This document shows positions 25,593 to 35,188 of a DNA stretch of 64,000 nt, in pieces. Every line of letters starts with the position of its first letter. Within the stretch, counting starts at the first letter, position 1. A program made the translations under genes and the position numbers. The DNA comes from Halostagnicola sp. A56 (GTDB lineage Archaea > Halobacteriota > Halobacteria > Halobacteriales > Natrialbaceae), in assembly GCF_000691505.1 (NCBI RefSeq), contig NZ_JMIP02000017.1, positions 186,001 through 250,000 on the forward strand, read 5' to 3'. The notes under the pieces are model-generated. The model was not told the DNA's origin. It was given only the letters and a program-made list of their open reading frames with translations, and did not search any database.

Positions 25593-26579
25593 CTAGACGG
25601 TCGGGCTGGCGTTCGGGCCGAGATCGTCTTCTAACTGCTCGAAGATCTGTGTAATCTCCGTGATCTGTGACGACTGCGTTTGCACCTCGTCGGCTATCTC
25701 TCGCGTCTCGGCGACGACCGTCTCGGCGCTTTCGACCGTACGGTCGGCCATACTCGCGACTTCCTCCGTGCTCGCCGCCTGCTGGTCTGTCGCGTCCGCA
25801 ACCTGAGCGATTCCCTCCGAAACTTCGTCAACGGTTTCGTGAATCTCCTCGAGGACGTCGATGGCCGTCTCGACCGACTCGATACCCTCTTCGATGCGTT
25901 CGTTGTTCGAACCGAGGTTCTCGACGGCCGTCCCCGTGTTCGCCTGGACGTCATCGATCATCCCCTCAATTTCGGTGGCACGGCGCTGTGAGTCCTCAGC
26001 CAGCGACTTCACCTCCGAGGCGACGACGCCGAAGCGGTCGCCGCTGGCGTCTGCACCCGCGGCCTCGATCGAAGCGTTGATCGCCAGGATATTCGTCTGG
26101 TCGGCGATGTCGTTGATGACTTCGACCACCTTGTCGATCTCCTCGACGCTTCGCCGGATCGCCGTGACGTCTTCTGTTACCACGTCCGCGGCAGATCGAA
26201 TGTCTTCCATGGCCTTCGAGAGCTCGGTCGCGGACTCCTGGCCGGTCTCGGCGAGGTCCCGGGCCTTCTCGCTCGCGGCTGCGACCTCCTCGGAGGAGGA
26301 GGCGATTTCCTCGACCGACGCCGAGAGGTTCGACGCCTCGCTTGCGACTTCCATGTTTGCATCGTACTGTGCCGTCGCCTCGTCGTGAATCTCCTCGAGT
26401 CGATCGCCGATTTCGGCCGTACTCCGGCTCAATCGACCGACCGCGGATTCGATCTCCGTCGCGGCTTCGTGTTCGATGTTCGAATCGATGTCCGTTTCAT
26501 CGACCGTGTCGATGTCGGTATCTAAATCTTCGGTAAGATCACCTTCGTCGGGGGTATCGTCGTGTGTGTCGAACGACAT
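25593..26579 (-). CDS. Soluble methyl-accepting chemotaxis transducer domain protein
   Basis: 328 aa with no membrane segment. After an acidic N-terminus (about 45 residues) nearly the whole protein is a coiled-coil MCP signalling domain. The hairpin tip is unmistakable: DQTNILAINASIEAAGADAS then FGVVASEVKSLAEDSQ, which binds CheA and CheW. Flanking Glu/Gln/Ala-rich heptads hold likely methylation sites. There is no PAS, HAMP or ligand domain, so the input is unknown; it may sense through another protein. It is a lone gene here, as is common for haloarchaeal Htr proteins. Confidence 0.88.
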   Translation of the reverse strand: MSFDTHDDTPDEGDLTEDLDTDIDTVDETDIDSNIEHEAATEIESAVGRLSRSTAEIGDRLEEIHDEATAQYDANMEVASEASNLSASVEEIASSSEEVAAASEKARDLAETGQESATELSKAMEDIRSAADVVTEDVTAIRRSVEEIDKVVEVINDIADQTNILAINASIEAAGADASGDRFGVVASEVKSLAEDSQRRATEIEGMIDDVQANTGTAVENLGSNNERIEEGIESVETAIDVLEEIHETVDEVSEGIAQVADATDQQAASTEEVASMADRTVESAETVVAETREIADEVQTQSSQITEITQIFEQLEDDLGPNASPTV

Positions 26580-26728
26580 TCAGCTATGTAGTACGTACGG
26601 TGTAATAAATACGTTCTGGCAAACTACCAAAACAAACTATCGACTGAAGATTGGATTACAGATAACGGAACGGCGGCAGAGACCGTGCTCGGCGTCGAAA
26701 TCCGCCCTCGAGGAGGCGCCGCCGGTAC

Positions 26729-27022
26729 TCACTCGAGTCGACTCGTGTCGACGTCGATTCCCGGCGGAGTCACGATCAGGAACCCGCGGAAGTGAACCAG
26801 ATTCCCGCCCGACTCCTTGACGTTCCGTGCGAATCCCGAGGCGAGTTCGTTGATATTGCCCTCGCCGCGGAGTACGAGTACGTTCCCGTTCGCGATCGCT
26901 TCGACCCAGGTCTCGGGGTCGGTCGTGCCGTCGAGTACGCCCAGGACGATGCTTCCCTCGAGGTCGAACTCCTCGTCCATGTGGTCCTCGACCGCCATCA
27001 GGTCGAGATCGAAATCGCTCAT
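26729..27022 (-). CDS. DUF5779 family protein
   Basis: 97 aa from ATG 27022 (MSDFDLDLMAVEDHMDEEFD); upstream codons are open to 27094, but the family begins here. Core segments GSIVLGVLDGTTDPETWVEA, NVLVLRGEGNINELASGFA and GNLVHFRGFLIVTPPGI fit the haloarchaeal DUF5779 family. It appears to be a small alpha/beta protein with no known role. It is followed downstream by the transducer gene, 149 bp away on the same strand. Confidence 0.75.
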   Translation of the reverse strand: MSDFDLDLMAVEDHMDEEFDLEGSIVLGVLDGTTDPETWVEAIANGNVLVLRGEGNINELASGFARNVKESGGNLVHFRGFLIVTPPGIDVDTSRLE

Positions 27023-27215
27023 GTGGTCTGGGTCGAAGCGCGACGAGAAAAACGTTCCCCACGCCGTAAGTCTCTCGGCGAGCGAACGGTACACTCCGTA
27101 AAGCGGCAGTGGAGTGGTAAAATCGGCGACAGCGACCGTTCACTATCGAACGACGCGTCGTTTCCGTAATCGACGCGTCGATCGTGGAAACGACGAGTCC
27201 ACTACCGAATCGGTC

Positions 27216-27671
27216 TCAGTCCATCGGGAACTCCTTCTCGAATCCGCGGAACTCCGATCGGTGGGCTTCCTCGTCGGACAGAATGGTCACGGCTACGTCC
27301 TCTGTCACCGGATCGTTCGCGGACTGGGCCGCCTCGAGCAGCGACCGATACGTCTCGATGGCGTCGTCTTCGGCCTCGAGGACGCCCTCGATGACCGACT
27401 GCACGTTCGTCGTGTCCGTCGGCGGCTGGAGCGACGACTGCTGGGCCTCAAACTGCTCGGAGCCCGGCGGCGACTGATCGAGTTGCTTGAGTCGCTGGCC
27501 AAGCAGTCGCGCGTGCTCGAGTTCCTCGTCGACGTCCTCCTCGAGGCTCGCTTTGACCTCCTCGGCGTGGACGCCGTCGAGTACGATGGCGTTGGTCAGG
27601 TAGTTCATTACCGTCTCGAGTTCGTCGAGGTACGCGTCCGTGAGCAGGTCTGTGACTTCGTCGGATGACAT
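27216..27671 (-). CDS. Ferritin-like di-iron protein
   Basis: 151 aa from ATG 27671 (MSSDEVTDLLTDAYLDELET). The four-helix bundle is visible with di-iron ligands: Glu in the first helix (DELETVMNYL), ExxH in DEELEHARLLGQR, Glu in the third helix (EAEDDAIETY) and a second ExxH in ILSDEEAHRSEF. A loop (SPPGSEQFEAQQ) separates the two helix pairs. Such proteins store iron or protect against oxidants, but this branch is not well characterised. It stands alone. Confidence 0.85.
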   Translation of the reverse strand: MSSDEVTDLLTDAYLDELETVMNYLTNAIVLDGVHAEEVKASLEEDVDEELEHARLLGQRLKQLDQSPPGSEQFEAQQSSLQPPTDTTNVQSVIEGVLEAEDDAIETYRSLLEAAQSANDPVTEDVAVTILSDEEAHRSEFRGFEKEFPMD

Positions 27672-27863
27672 TGCGGAGGGCGCTACCACGAGCGACACTA
27701 AAATGTTGACACGCTCGCGGACCCAGCACCGAGCACCGCGTGCTCACTGACCGTGGTGTGACGACCGAGACGATCCGCGTGATGCGCGATACGTGTCGTC
27801 CGCACCCGCTCAGCGAGTCGAATTCGACAGTGGGACACCTCGAAACGGGTGAGACGGTGGTCG

Positions 27864-27913
27864 ACCCTCGAGCCGCTTCCTCGAGGGTCTCGCACTCGAG
27901 TCTCGCTCGAGTG
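27864..27913. repeat. Pair of adjacent perfect hairpins
   Basis: ACCCTCGAG at 27864-27872 pairs with CTCGAGGGT at 27880-27888 (9-bp stem, 7-nt loop). Immediately after, CACTCGAG at 27893-27900 pairs with CTCGAGTG at 27906-27913 (8-bp stem, 5-nt loop). Neither is followed by a T-tract, and both adjoining genes are transcribed away from them, so they are not ordinary terminators of those genes. Confidence 0.6.
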
Positions 27914-28311
27914 ATCTAGCGAATCGCGCCACGTCGAGCGGTACGAAACTTACCGGAACGGACGCGATCGATACCATTGATCGAATAGATTGTGAAATAA
28001 ATCCATGAACGGTAGGGTCAAAACTTTTTCTGGGAGAAAACGCACTATCATTTGGTTTCTCCCCGTTGAAACAGGCGTTATTGGCCGAACGTCAATTCCG
28101 GGACCGCGCGCGAGCAGTGGTGTGATCGATTCGCCGTTCACTTGCCGTAATTTTCCTCGATATCAACGACGGGACGCTCGAGCCAGCACGAAAGTACGGT
28201 ATAGTCTAAGGATATGGCTATGCATATTAGGTCGTTGGTGTCCTGCGGTTTTTGACGAATTCCGGAATGGATCGGTTACAGAAGACACCGGAAAAGGAGC
28301 GACAGCGGTAG

Positions 28312-28320
28312 TTTTATATA
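28312..28320 (+). promoter_or_regulatory. TATA-like box of leuA
   Basis: TTTTATATA lies 27-35 bp before the ATG at 28347, the archaeal TATA distance for a transcript that starts at or just before the start codon. It supports 28347 as the real leuA start with a leaderless mRNA. Confidence 0.7.
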
Positions 28321-28346
28321 CGCCGTCGCACGTCGAATTGGATACA

Positions 28347-29577
28347 ATGTCTTCACCAGACAACGGCTCTGATACCAGTCAGGGCGGTCGAGTTCTTCCA
28401 GGGCACGTTAGATTCCACTGAAGAAATCGAAACTGCTCGAGTCTTCGATACGACGCTCCGGGACGGCGAACAGTCCCCTGGAACGTCGTTCTCTTACGAC
28501 GACAAGCGCCAGATCGCCTCGATTTTGGACGAGATGGGCACCCACGTGATCGAAGCTGGGTTCCCCGTCAACTCCGACGCGGAGTTCGAGGCAGTCCGGG
28601 ATATTGCTTCGGCAACCAACACGACGACCTGCGGGTTAGCCCGCGTCGTCGATGCGGATATCGAAGCAGCGTTAGATTCCGGCGTCGAGATGGTTCACGT
28701 CTTCGTGAGCACAAGCGACGTCCAGATCGAAGATTCGATGCACGCCACACGAGACCAGGTCGTACAGAACGCAGTCGAGTCGGTCGAGCGCGTCGTCGAC
28801 GCGGGAGCAACCTGTATGTTCTCCCCGATGGATGCGACGCGAACCGACGAGGCGTTCCTGATCGACGTGATCGAAGCGGTCACCGAGGCAGGAACCGACT
28901 GGATCAACATCCCCGACACCTGCGGCGTCGCCACGCCCGGCCGATTCCAGGCGATGATCGAAAAGGTGTGTGCACACACCGACGCGCGCGTCGACGTCCA
29001 CACCCACGACGACTTCGGACTGGCGACCGCGAACGCGATCGCCGGCATCGAAGCCGGCGCCGATCAGGCCCAGGTATCGGTCAACTCGATCGGAGAGCGG
29101 GCGGGCAACGCCGCCTACGAGGAGTTCGTCATGGCCGTCGAATCCCTCTACCAGGTCGATACCGGTATCGACACCACGCGGATCACGGAGCTCTCTGACA
29201 TCGTCGAGGACAAAAGCGGCATGGAGACGCCGGGCAACAAGCCGGTCGTCGGCGACAACGCCTTCTCCCACGAGAGCGGCATCCACGCCGCGGGCGTGAT
29301 CGAAAACTCCGATACGTTCGAACCGGGCGTCATGACCCCCGAAATGGTCGGAGCCGAACGCAAACTGGTCATGGGCAAACACACCGGCACGCACTCCGTC
29401 CGCGAGCGCCTGCACGAACGCGGGTTCGATCCCACCGACGAGCAGGTTCGCGCGGTTACCCGACGGGTCAAAGACTACGGCGCCGAAAAGCGCCGCGTCA
29501 CCGTCAGCGACCTAGAGCGCTTCGCCGAAGAGGCCGACGTCGAGCGCACACAGGAAAAAGAGGAGGTGCGCGCCTAG
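28347..29577 (+). CDS. leuA: 2-isopropylmalate synthase (frameshift near 5' end)
   Basis: LeuA condenses 2-oxoisovalerate with acetyl-CoA, the first step of leucine synthesis; the family also includes citramalate and homocitrate synthases. The TIM-barrel domain shows ARVFDTTLRDGEQSPGTSF (metal-binding Asp), HVFVSTSDVQIEDSMHATRD, VDVHTHDDFGLATANAIAG and SVNSIGERAGNAAYEE, followed by a C-terminal subdomain (GIHAAGVIENSDTFEP). The short length of about 400 aa, without a full regulatory domain, is usual in haloarchaea. The ATG 28347 frame runs to about 28390 and the conserved protein continues in the next frame (FFQGTLDSTEEIE), so one base is missing. The first in-frame ATG at 28525 would lose the catalytic motif. 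Confidence 0.88.
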
Positions 29578-29650
29578 GGATGTTCTCCCCGTTTGCAAGC
29601 GTTCTCGAGCACCGGCTACGCCACCCGATCGACTCGAGTGAAACGCACAA

Positions 29651-29660
29651 GAGTTATGAT
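29651..29660 (+). promoter_or_regulatory. TATA-like box ahead of the ilvB leader
   Basis: GAGTTATGAT at 29651-29660, with a TATA-like TTATGA core, sits about 30 bp before ATG 29686 and about 225 bp before the ilvB start. Transcription from here would begin close to 29683 and give ilvB a leader of about 200 nt. Confidence 0.5.
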
Positions 29661-29685
29661 AGTCGAGAGTGCAAGACTCGAGGTA

Positions 29686-29766
29686 ATGAGGCCACGCCCA
29701 CAGCGGTCGGCCGACGCGGCCAAGACCAGCGTGTTCGCTCCGTTCGCTATTGTAGGGGCCGTCTAG
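29686..29766 (+). CDS. Putative 26-codon leader ORF with overlapping hairpin, upstream of ilvB
   Basis: ATG 29686 opens a frame of 26 codons ending at TAG 29764-29766. It begins MRPRPQRSADAAKTSV and ends with a hydrophobic tail FAPFAIVGAV that includes Val and Ile codons. The TATA-like box at 29651-29660 would make it a leaderless ORF. A hairpin GGGGC (29755-29759)/GCCCC (29766-29770) overlaps its last codons and stop. ilvB, 115 bp downstream, has its own ribosome binding site (ggagg at 29871-29875), as expected for an internal gene. Whether it is translated or regulatory is unproven. Confidence 0.4.
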   Translation: MRPRPQRSADAAKTSVFAPFAIVGAV

Positions 29767-29881
29767 CCCCTCACACACCTCCTTCTCGTTCCGGCCTCGC
29801 ATCGATCACACAGCCACCAGTCAGCCAGCAGACACCACAGCATATGACAACTGATCGCCACAAAACGGCGGGAGGATTCCA

Positions 29882-31695
29882 ATGAGCGAACGCGCGACCT
29901 CGGTCACGTCACCGACCGACACGGACGAACCAGGGGAACAGCAGGCGGACGAATCGACGGCGTCGGACGCGTCGACGCCACCGGCGGAGGGGGAGACCGG
30001 ACAAGAGCCCGTCACGACGGGTGCACAGTCGGTCATCCGAGCCCTCGAGAACGCGGGCGTCGAGTACGCCTTCGGCGTGCAAGGCGGCGCTATCATGCCC
30101 GTCTACGACGCGCTCTACGATTCGGACATCTACCACGTGACGATGGCCCACGAACAGGGAGCCGCCCACGCGGCGGACGCCTACGGCATCGTCTCGGGCG
30201 AACCGGGCATCTGCCTGGCGACCTCGGGGCCGGGGGCGACGAACCTCGTCACGGGGATCGCAGACGCGACATGGATTCGGATCCGATGGTCGCGCTGACC
30301 GGACAGGTCGCGCGGGATTTCGTCGGCAACGATGCGTTCCAGGAGACCGATACGACCGGCGTCACGACGCCGGTGACCAAGGACAACACGTTCGCGAGCG
30401 ATCCGGACACGGTCGGCTCGGACGTGAGTGAAGCGTTTGCGCTCGCACGTGAGGGGCGACCGGGACCGACCCTGGTCGACCTCCCGAAGGACGTGTCGAA
30501 CGCGGACACCGACTGCGAACCCGACGAGCCGAAGGTTCCGGACACGTACGAAGTCCAAGAGCGCGCCGACCCCGAAATCGTCGAACAGGCCGCGCGACGG
30601 ATCGAGAACTCGAGCAAGCCCGCCTTGCTGCTTGGCGGCGGCGTCATCAAGGGAGAGGCCAGCGAGGCCTGTCGCGAGTTCGCGATCGAACACGAGATCC
30701 CGGTCATCACGACGATGCCCGGCATCGGCTCGTTCCCGGAGGATCACGAACTGTCGATGGAGATGGCCGGCATGCACGGCACCGGCTACGCCAACATGGC
30801 GGTCACCCACTGTGACACCTTAATCGGCATCGGAACGCGCTTCGACGACCGCCTGACCGGCGGCATCGAGACGTTTGCGCCCGACGCCGAACTGATCCAC
30901 GTCGACATCGATCCGGCTGAAATCTCGAAGAACATCCACGCGGACTATCCGCTGATCGGCGACGCCGAAACGGTCGTCACCCAACTGGCCGAGGAGATAG
31001 AGACCTCGCCGCAGGCGACGAAGTGGCGAGCCCAGTGCCAGCAGTGGAAGTCCGACTACTCGATGGCCTACGACGCTCCCGAGGACCGGCCGATCCAGCC
31101 TGAGTTCGTCGTCGAGGCCCTAGACGAGGCGACCAGCGACCGCGCGATCGTGACCACCGGCGTCGGCCAACACCAGATGTGGGCCTGCCAGTACTGGACC
31201 TACACCGAACCGCGGACGTGGGTCTCGAGTCACGGGCTGGGTGCGATGGGATACGGCCTGCCCTCGGCGATCGGCGCGCGTATCGCCGCCGACGACGACC
31301 AGGAGGTCGTCTGCATCGACGGCGACGGCTCGTTCCTGATGACCCTGCAGGGACTCTCGGTCGCGGTTCGCGAAAACCTCGACATCACCGTCGTCGTGCT
31401 CAACAACGAATATATCGGCATGGTTCGACAGTGGCAGGACGCCTTCTTCGAGGGCCGTCACTCCGCCTCCGAGTACAACTGGATGCCCGAGTTCGACAAG
31501 CTCGCCGAAGCGTTCGGCGCGAGAGGGTTCCGGATCGACGAGTACGACGAGGTCGCAGACACCATCGAGGAGGCGCTTTCCTACGACGGGCCGTCCGTTA
31601 TCGACGCGCATATCGATCCGCAGGCAAACGTTTACCCGATGGTGCCAAGCGGCGGCGACAACGGCCAGTTCGCGCTGGCGGAGGACCAGCTATGA
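29882..31695 (+). CDS. ilvB: Acetolactate synthase large subunit (internal frameshift)
   Basis: IlvB is the TPP- and FAD-dependent enzyme that makes acetolactate or acetohydroxybutyrate for valine, leucine and isoleucine. A Ser/Thr/Glu-rich extension of about 45 residues precedes the PYR domain ([16 protein letters not shown], catalytic Glu in [15 protein letters not shown]). The frame breaks at about 30268-30271 after [14 protein letters not shown] and resumes one frame over with [17 protein letters not shown]. The central domain follows, and the TPP domain has [17 protein letters not shown] ... LNNEYIGM. All motifs are intact apart from one missing base, so error in the sequence is likely. 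The stop overlaps the ilvN start by 4 bp. Confidence 0.9.
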
Positions 31696-32348
31696 CCGGC
31701 GGACTCGACGGACCGGCCCCCGAGGAACGCCCGACACCGGCTGGTCGACGCACCGCACAGGGAATTCGCGTCGACCCCGAAGTGGAGGCCGAACACGAAC
31801 CGCGCCGAACCGTGATCTCGACGCTCGTCGAGCACGAACCCGGCGTGCTCTCGGACGTCTCGGGGCTGTTCTCGAGGCGGCAGTTCAACATCGAGAGCCT
31901 GACGGTCGGTCCCACCGACGACGAGGGGAGAGCGCGAATCACCCTCGTCGTCGAAGAACCCGACCCCGGCATCGAACAGATCAAGAAACAACTCCGGAAG
32001 CTCGTTCCGGTCGTCTCGGTCCGCGAACTCGAGCCAGACGCGATGCGACGCGAACTCGCGCTCGTGAAGGTCAACGCGATGCGGCCCGACCAGGTCGCCG
32101 CAGTCGCGGAGATGTACGGCGCCACGACCGTCGACGCCTCGCCCGAGACGGCGACCGTCGAGATCACCGGCAGCGATCAGAAGATCGACGCGGCGATCGA
32201 GGCGTTCAGCCAGTTCGGGATCCGCGAGATCTCCCGAACCGGAACGACGGCGTTAGCGCGGGGGACGACCGATACCGCCCGCGAGACGCCGCCGGAGGAA
32301 TCGGCACAGCAAACGAACCCACAACAACCACACGCAGACGATGACTGA
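31692..32348 (+). CDS. ilvN: Acetolactate synthase small (regulatory) subunit
   Basis: 218 aa from ATG 31692, which overlaps the ilvB stop (ATGA). The ACT domain covers about residues 35-110: [40 protein letters not shown] and [20 protein letters not shown] second small domain follows ([20 protein letters not shown]). ACT domains bind the end-product amino acid and give feedback inhibition. The long C-terminal tail from about residue 185 is acidic and probably disordered. It overlaps the start of ilvC by 8 bp. Confidence 0.93.
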   Translation: MTGGLDGPAPEERPTPAGRRTAQGIRVDPEVEAEHEPRRTVISTLVEHEPGVLSDVSGLFSRRQFNIESLTVGPTDDEGRARITLVVEEPDPGIEQIKKQLRKLVPVVSVRELEPDAMRRELALVKVNAMRPDQVAAVAEMYGATTVDASPETATVEITGSDQKIDAAIEAFSQFGIREISRTGTTALARGTTDTARETPPEESAQQTNPQQPHADDD

Positions 32349-33393
32349 CGAATTCACCACCGAAATCTATTACGAAGAAGACGTAGACGAATCGCAACTC
32401 GCAAACTCGACCGTCGCCGTACTCGGATACGGCAGTCAGGGCCACGCTCACGCGCTGAACCTCCACGAGAGTGGCGTCGACGTGGTCGTCGGCCTTCGCG
32501 AGGATTCCTCCTCGCGAGAGCCAGCACGCGCAGAAGGACTCGAGGTCGCGACCGCTGCCGAGGCGGCCAAACAGGCCGATATCGTGTCCGTGCTGGTTCC
32601 CGATACGGTCCAGCCCGCCGTCTACGCGGAGATCGAACCACACCTCGAGGAAGGCGACACGCTCCAGTTCGCTCACGGCTTTAACATCCACTACAACCAG
32701 ATCCAGCCGCCCGAACACGTCGACGTGACGATGATCGCGCCGAAATCGCCGGGCCACCTGGTGCGGCGCAACTACGAGCGCGGCGAGGGGACCCCCGGAC
32801 TGCTCGCGGTCTATCAGGACACGACCGGCGACGCGAAGGAGCGCGCACTCGCGTACGCGAAGGGGATTGGCTGCGCTCGAGCGGGCGTCGTCGAAACGAC
32901 GTTCCGCGAGGAGACCGAAACCGACCTCTTCGGCGAGCAGGCCGTCCTCTGTGGCGGGATTGCAGAGCTGATCAAGGTCGGCTACGAGACACTCGTCGAC
33001 GCCGGCTACAGCGAGGAGATGGCCTACTTCGAGTGCATGAACGAGATGAAGCTCATCGTCGACCTGATGTACGAGGGCGGCCTCGGCGCGATGTGGGATT
33101 CGGTTTCGGACACCGCCGAGTACGGCGGGCTCACCCGCGGCGACGAGATCATCGACGACACCGCTCGAGCCAACATGGAAGAAGTGCTCGAGCAGGTTCA
33201 AAACGGCGAGTTCGCGACCGAGTGGGTCGCGGAGAACCAGGCCAACCGGCCGGTCTACACGCAGCTGAACCAGGCCGAGAAGAACCACGAGATCGAGGAG
33301 GTCGGCGAGCGGCTTCGCGCCCTCTTCGCGTGGGAAGGCGAAGGAGAAGAGAGCGAAGACGAAGACGAGAAAACGCGCGTCCAGGCGGACTGA
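32341..33393 (+). CDS. ilvC: Ketol-acid reductoisomerase
   Basis: 350 aa, class I (short) type. It rearranges and reduces acetolactate with NAD(P)H and Mg2+ to the dihydroxy acid. The Rossmann domain shows [20 protein letters not shown] and [20 protein letters not shown]; the knotted C-terminal domain shows [16 protein letters not shown] (Mg-binding Asp/Glu), [19 protein letters not shown] and [12 protein letters not shown]. The C-terminal tail is strongly acidic ([13 protein letters not shown]), a haloarchaeal feature. It starts inside the end of ilvN (8-bp overlap), so translation is likely coupled. Confidence 0.95.
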   Translation: MTDEFTTEIYYEEDVDESQLANSTVAVLGYGSQGHAHALNLHESGVDVVVGLREDSSSREPARAEGLEVATAAEAAKQADIVSVLVPDTVQPAVYAEIEPHLEEGDTLQFAHGFNIHYNQIQPPEHVDVTMIAPKSPGHLVRRNYERGEGTPGLLAVYQDTTGDAKERALAYAKGIGCARAGVVETTFREETETDLFGEQAVLCGGIAELIKVGYETLVDAGYSEEMAYFECMNEMKLIVDLMYEGGLGAMWDSVSDTAEYGGLTRGDEIIDDTARANMEEVLEQVQNGEFATEWVAENQANRPVYTQLNQAEKNHEIEEVGERLRALFAWEGEGEESEDEDEKTRVQAD

Positions 33394-33431
33394 TCGACGA
33401 ACGAACACAGCTCGAGAACGAACGAATACAG

Positions 33432-33770
33432 ATGACACGAGAGACGGAACCGACGGCACCCGATGTCGGGACGACGACGGAGCCCGCGTCCGGTTCGGGG
33501 GAAAGCATGGCCGAGGTTAGCCATACCAACCCCTACACCGACGAGTCGACTGGACAGTTGTTCAGTCGCGGGCCCACCGTTGCGGCCGACGGCGGTCGTG
33601 CGAACGCCGTCGAATCGAACGACGAACAGACCGACCGACCGGCGACGGGCGAGCGGACGATGGAAACCGTCAGTCACACGCCACCGACCGAAGCGACGGA
33701 GACCAACCGGACGAATCGGGTCTTCGAACGGGGACGGGTACGAACCGACGGTATCGAGGACGACAGATGA
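33432..33770 (+). CDS. Small conserved protein inside the ilv-leu operon, with an internal repeat
   Basis: 112 aa from ATG 33432, 38 bp after ilvC and overlapping leuC by 4 bp, so it is part of the operon. No known domain. Two similar segments are visible: [20 protein letters not shown] followed by RGPTV, and [20 protein letters not shown] followed by VFERGRV, each with M-x-x-VSHT-x-P and F-x-RG. The rest is polar and probably disordered, rich in Thr, Glu and Asp. I recall similar small genes before leuC in other haloarchaea, but no function. It may be an accessory or regulatory factor for LeuCD; that is inference. Confidence 0.65.
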   Translation: MTRETEPTAPDVGTTTEPASGSGESMAEVSHTNPYTDESTGQLFSRGPTVAADGGRANAVESNDEQTDRPATGERTMETVSHTPPTEATETNRTNRVFERGRVRTDGIEDDR

Positions 33771-35188
33771 GCGAGGGAACACTCTACGACAAGGTGTGGG
33801 ATCGGCACAAAGTTACGACGCTACCGACCGGGCAGGATCAACTGTTCGTCGGACTGCACCTCATCCACGAGGTCACCAGTCCGCAGGCGTTCGGCATGCT
33901 CGAGGAGCGCGACCTCGAAGTCGCCTACCCCGAACTGACCCACGCGACGGTCGATCACATCGTGCCGACGGCCGACCAGTCTCGGCCCTACGCCGAGGAC
34001 TCGGCCGAGGAGATGATGTCCGAACTCGAGCAGAACGTCCGCGAGGCGGGCATCGAGTTTTCGGACCCGACGACGGGCGATCAGGGGATCGTCCACGTCA
34101 TCGGGCCGGAGCAGGGGCTCACCCAGCCCGGCAAGACCATCGTCTGCGGAGACTCACACACGAGCACCCACGGCGCGTTCGGCGCGCTGGCGTTCGGTAT
34201 CGGGACCTCGCAGATCCGCGACGTCCTCGCGACGGGGACCATCGCGATGGAGAAACAGAAGGTTCGAAAGATCGAGATCACCGGCGAACTCGACGACGGC
34301 GTCGAGGCCAAAGACATCATCCTCGAGATCATCAGCCGGCTGGGCACCGAAGGCGGCGTCGGCTACGTCTACGAGTACGCCGGCGAAGCCATCGAGAGCC
34401 TCGGTATGGAAGGTCGGATGTCGATCTGTAACATGTCCATCGAGGGCGGTGCTCGAGCGGGATACGTAAACCCCGACGAGACCACCTACGAGTGGCTCGA
34501 GGAGACCGACTACTTCCAGGAGAATCCCGAGAAGTTCGAGGAGCTAAAACCCTACTGGGAGTCGATCGCGAGCGACGACGACGCCGAGTACGACGACGTC
34601 GTCACCATCGACGGCTCGGAGCTCGAGCCGGTCGTCACCTGGGGAACGACCCCCGGCCAGGGAATCGGCGTTACCGATCCGATCCCAGCACCGGAGGATC
34701 TCCCCGCAGACAAGGAAGACACCGCGCGACGCGCCCAGGAACACATGCGCGTCGAGCCGGGCGAAACGATGGACGGCTACGACATCGACGTCGCCTTCCT
34801 CGGCTCGTGTACGAACGCCCGACTGCCCGACCTCCGACGCGGTGCCGAGATCGTCGAGGGCCGGCAGGTCGACGACGACGTTCGCGCGCTCGTCGTCCCC
34901 GGCAGTCAGCGCGTGCAGGAAACGGCGGAGAAAGAGGGACTCAAGGACATCTACGAGGAAGCCGGCTTCGAGTGGCGAAACGCCGGCTGTTCGATGTGTC
35001 TCGGCATGAACGAAGACCAACTCGAGGGCGACGAGGCCTGTGCCTCCTCCTCGAACCGGAACTTCGTCGGCCGACAGGGATCGAAGGACGGCCGCACAGT
35101 GCTTATGAACCCGCGGATGGTCGCCGCCGCGGCGATCACCGGGGAGGTTACTGATGTGCGCGAACTGAAGGAGGTGTCGACCGCATGA
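33767..35188 (+). CDS. leuC: 3-isopropylmalate dehydratase large subunit
   Basis: 473 aa. With LeuD it isomerises 2- to 3-isopropylmalate. It belongs to the aconitase superfamily with a 4Fe-4S cluster; the cysteine ligands are in [20 protein letters not shown] (first), [12 protein letters not shown] (second) and [10 protein letters not shown] (third). [10 protein letters not shown] and [19 protein letters not shown] at the start are typical of LeuC. It overlaps the upstream small gene and leuD by 4 bp each, so stoichiometric coupling is expected. Confidence 0.95.
   Translation: MSEGTLYDKVWDRHKVTTLPTGQDQLFVGLHLIHEVTSPQAFGMLEERDLEVAYPELTHATVDHIVPTADQSRPYAEDSAEEMMSELEQNVREAGIEFSDPTTGDQGIVHVIGPEQGLTQPGKTIVCGDSHTSTHGAFGALAFGIGTSQIRDVLATGTIAMEKQKVRKIEITGELDDGVEAKDIILEIISRLGTEGGVGYVYEYAGEAIESLGMEGRMSICNMSIEGGARAGYVNPDETTYEWLEETDYFQENPEKFEELKPYWESIASDDDAEYDDVVTIDGSELEPVVTWGTTPGQGIGVTDPIPAPEDLPADKEDTARRAQEHMRVEPGETMDGYDIDVAFLGSCTNARLPDLRRGAEIVEGRQVDDDVRALVVPGSQRVQETAEKEGLKDIYEEAGFEWRNAGCSMCLGMNEDQLEGDEACASSSNRNFVGRQGSKDGRTVLMNPRMVAAAAITGEVTDVRELKEVSTA

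Larger units (their letters stand above)
27672..28346. other. Long intergenic region between divergent genes
   Basis: No protein-like frame is found in 675 bp. It contains two consecutive perfect hairpins (27864-27888 and 27893-27913, listed separately), an A+T-rich segment around 27985-28040 (attgtgaaataaatcc, aaaactttttctggg), and the leuA promoter at its right end. A non-coding RNA or a long regulatory region is possible, but no RNA family is recognised. Confidence 0.4.
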
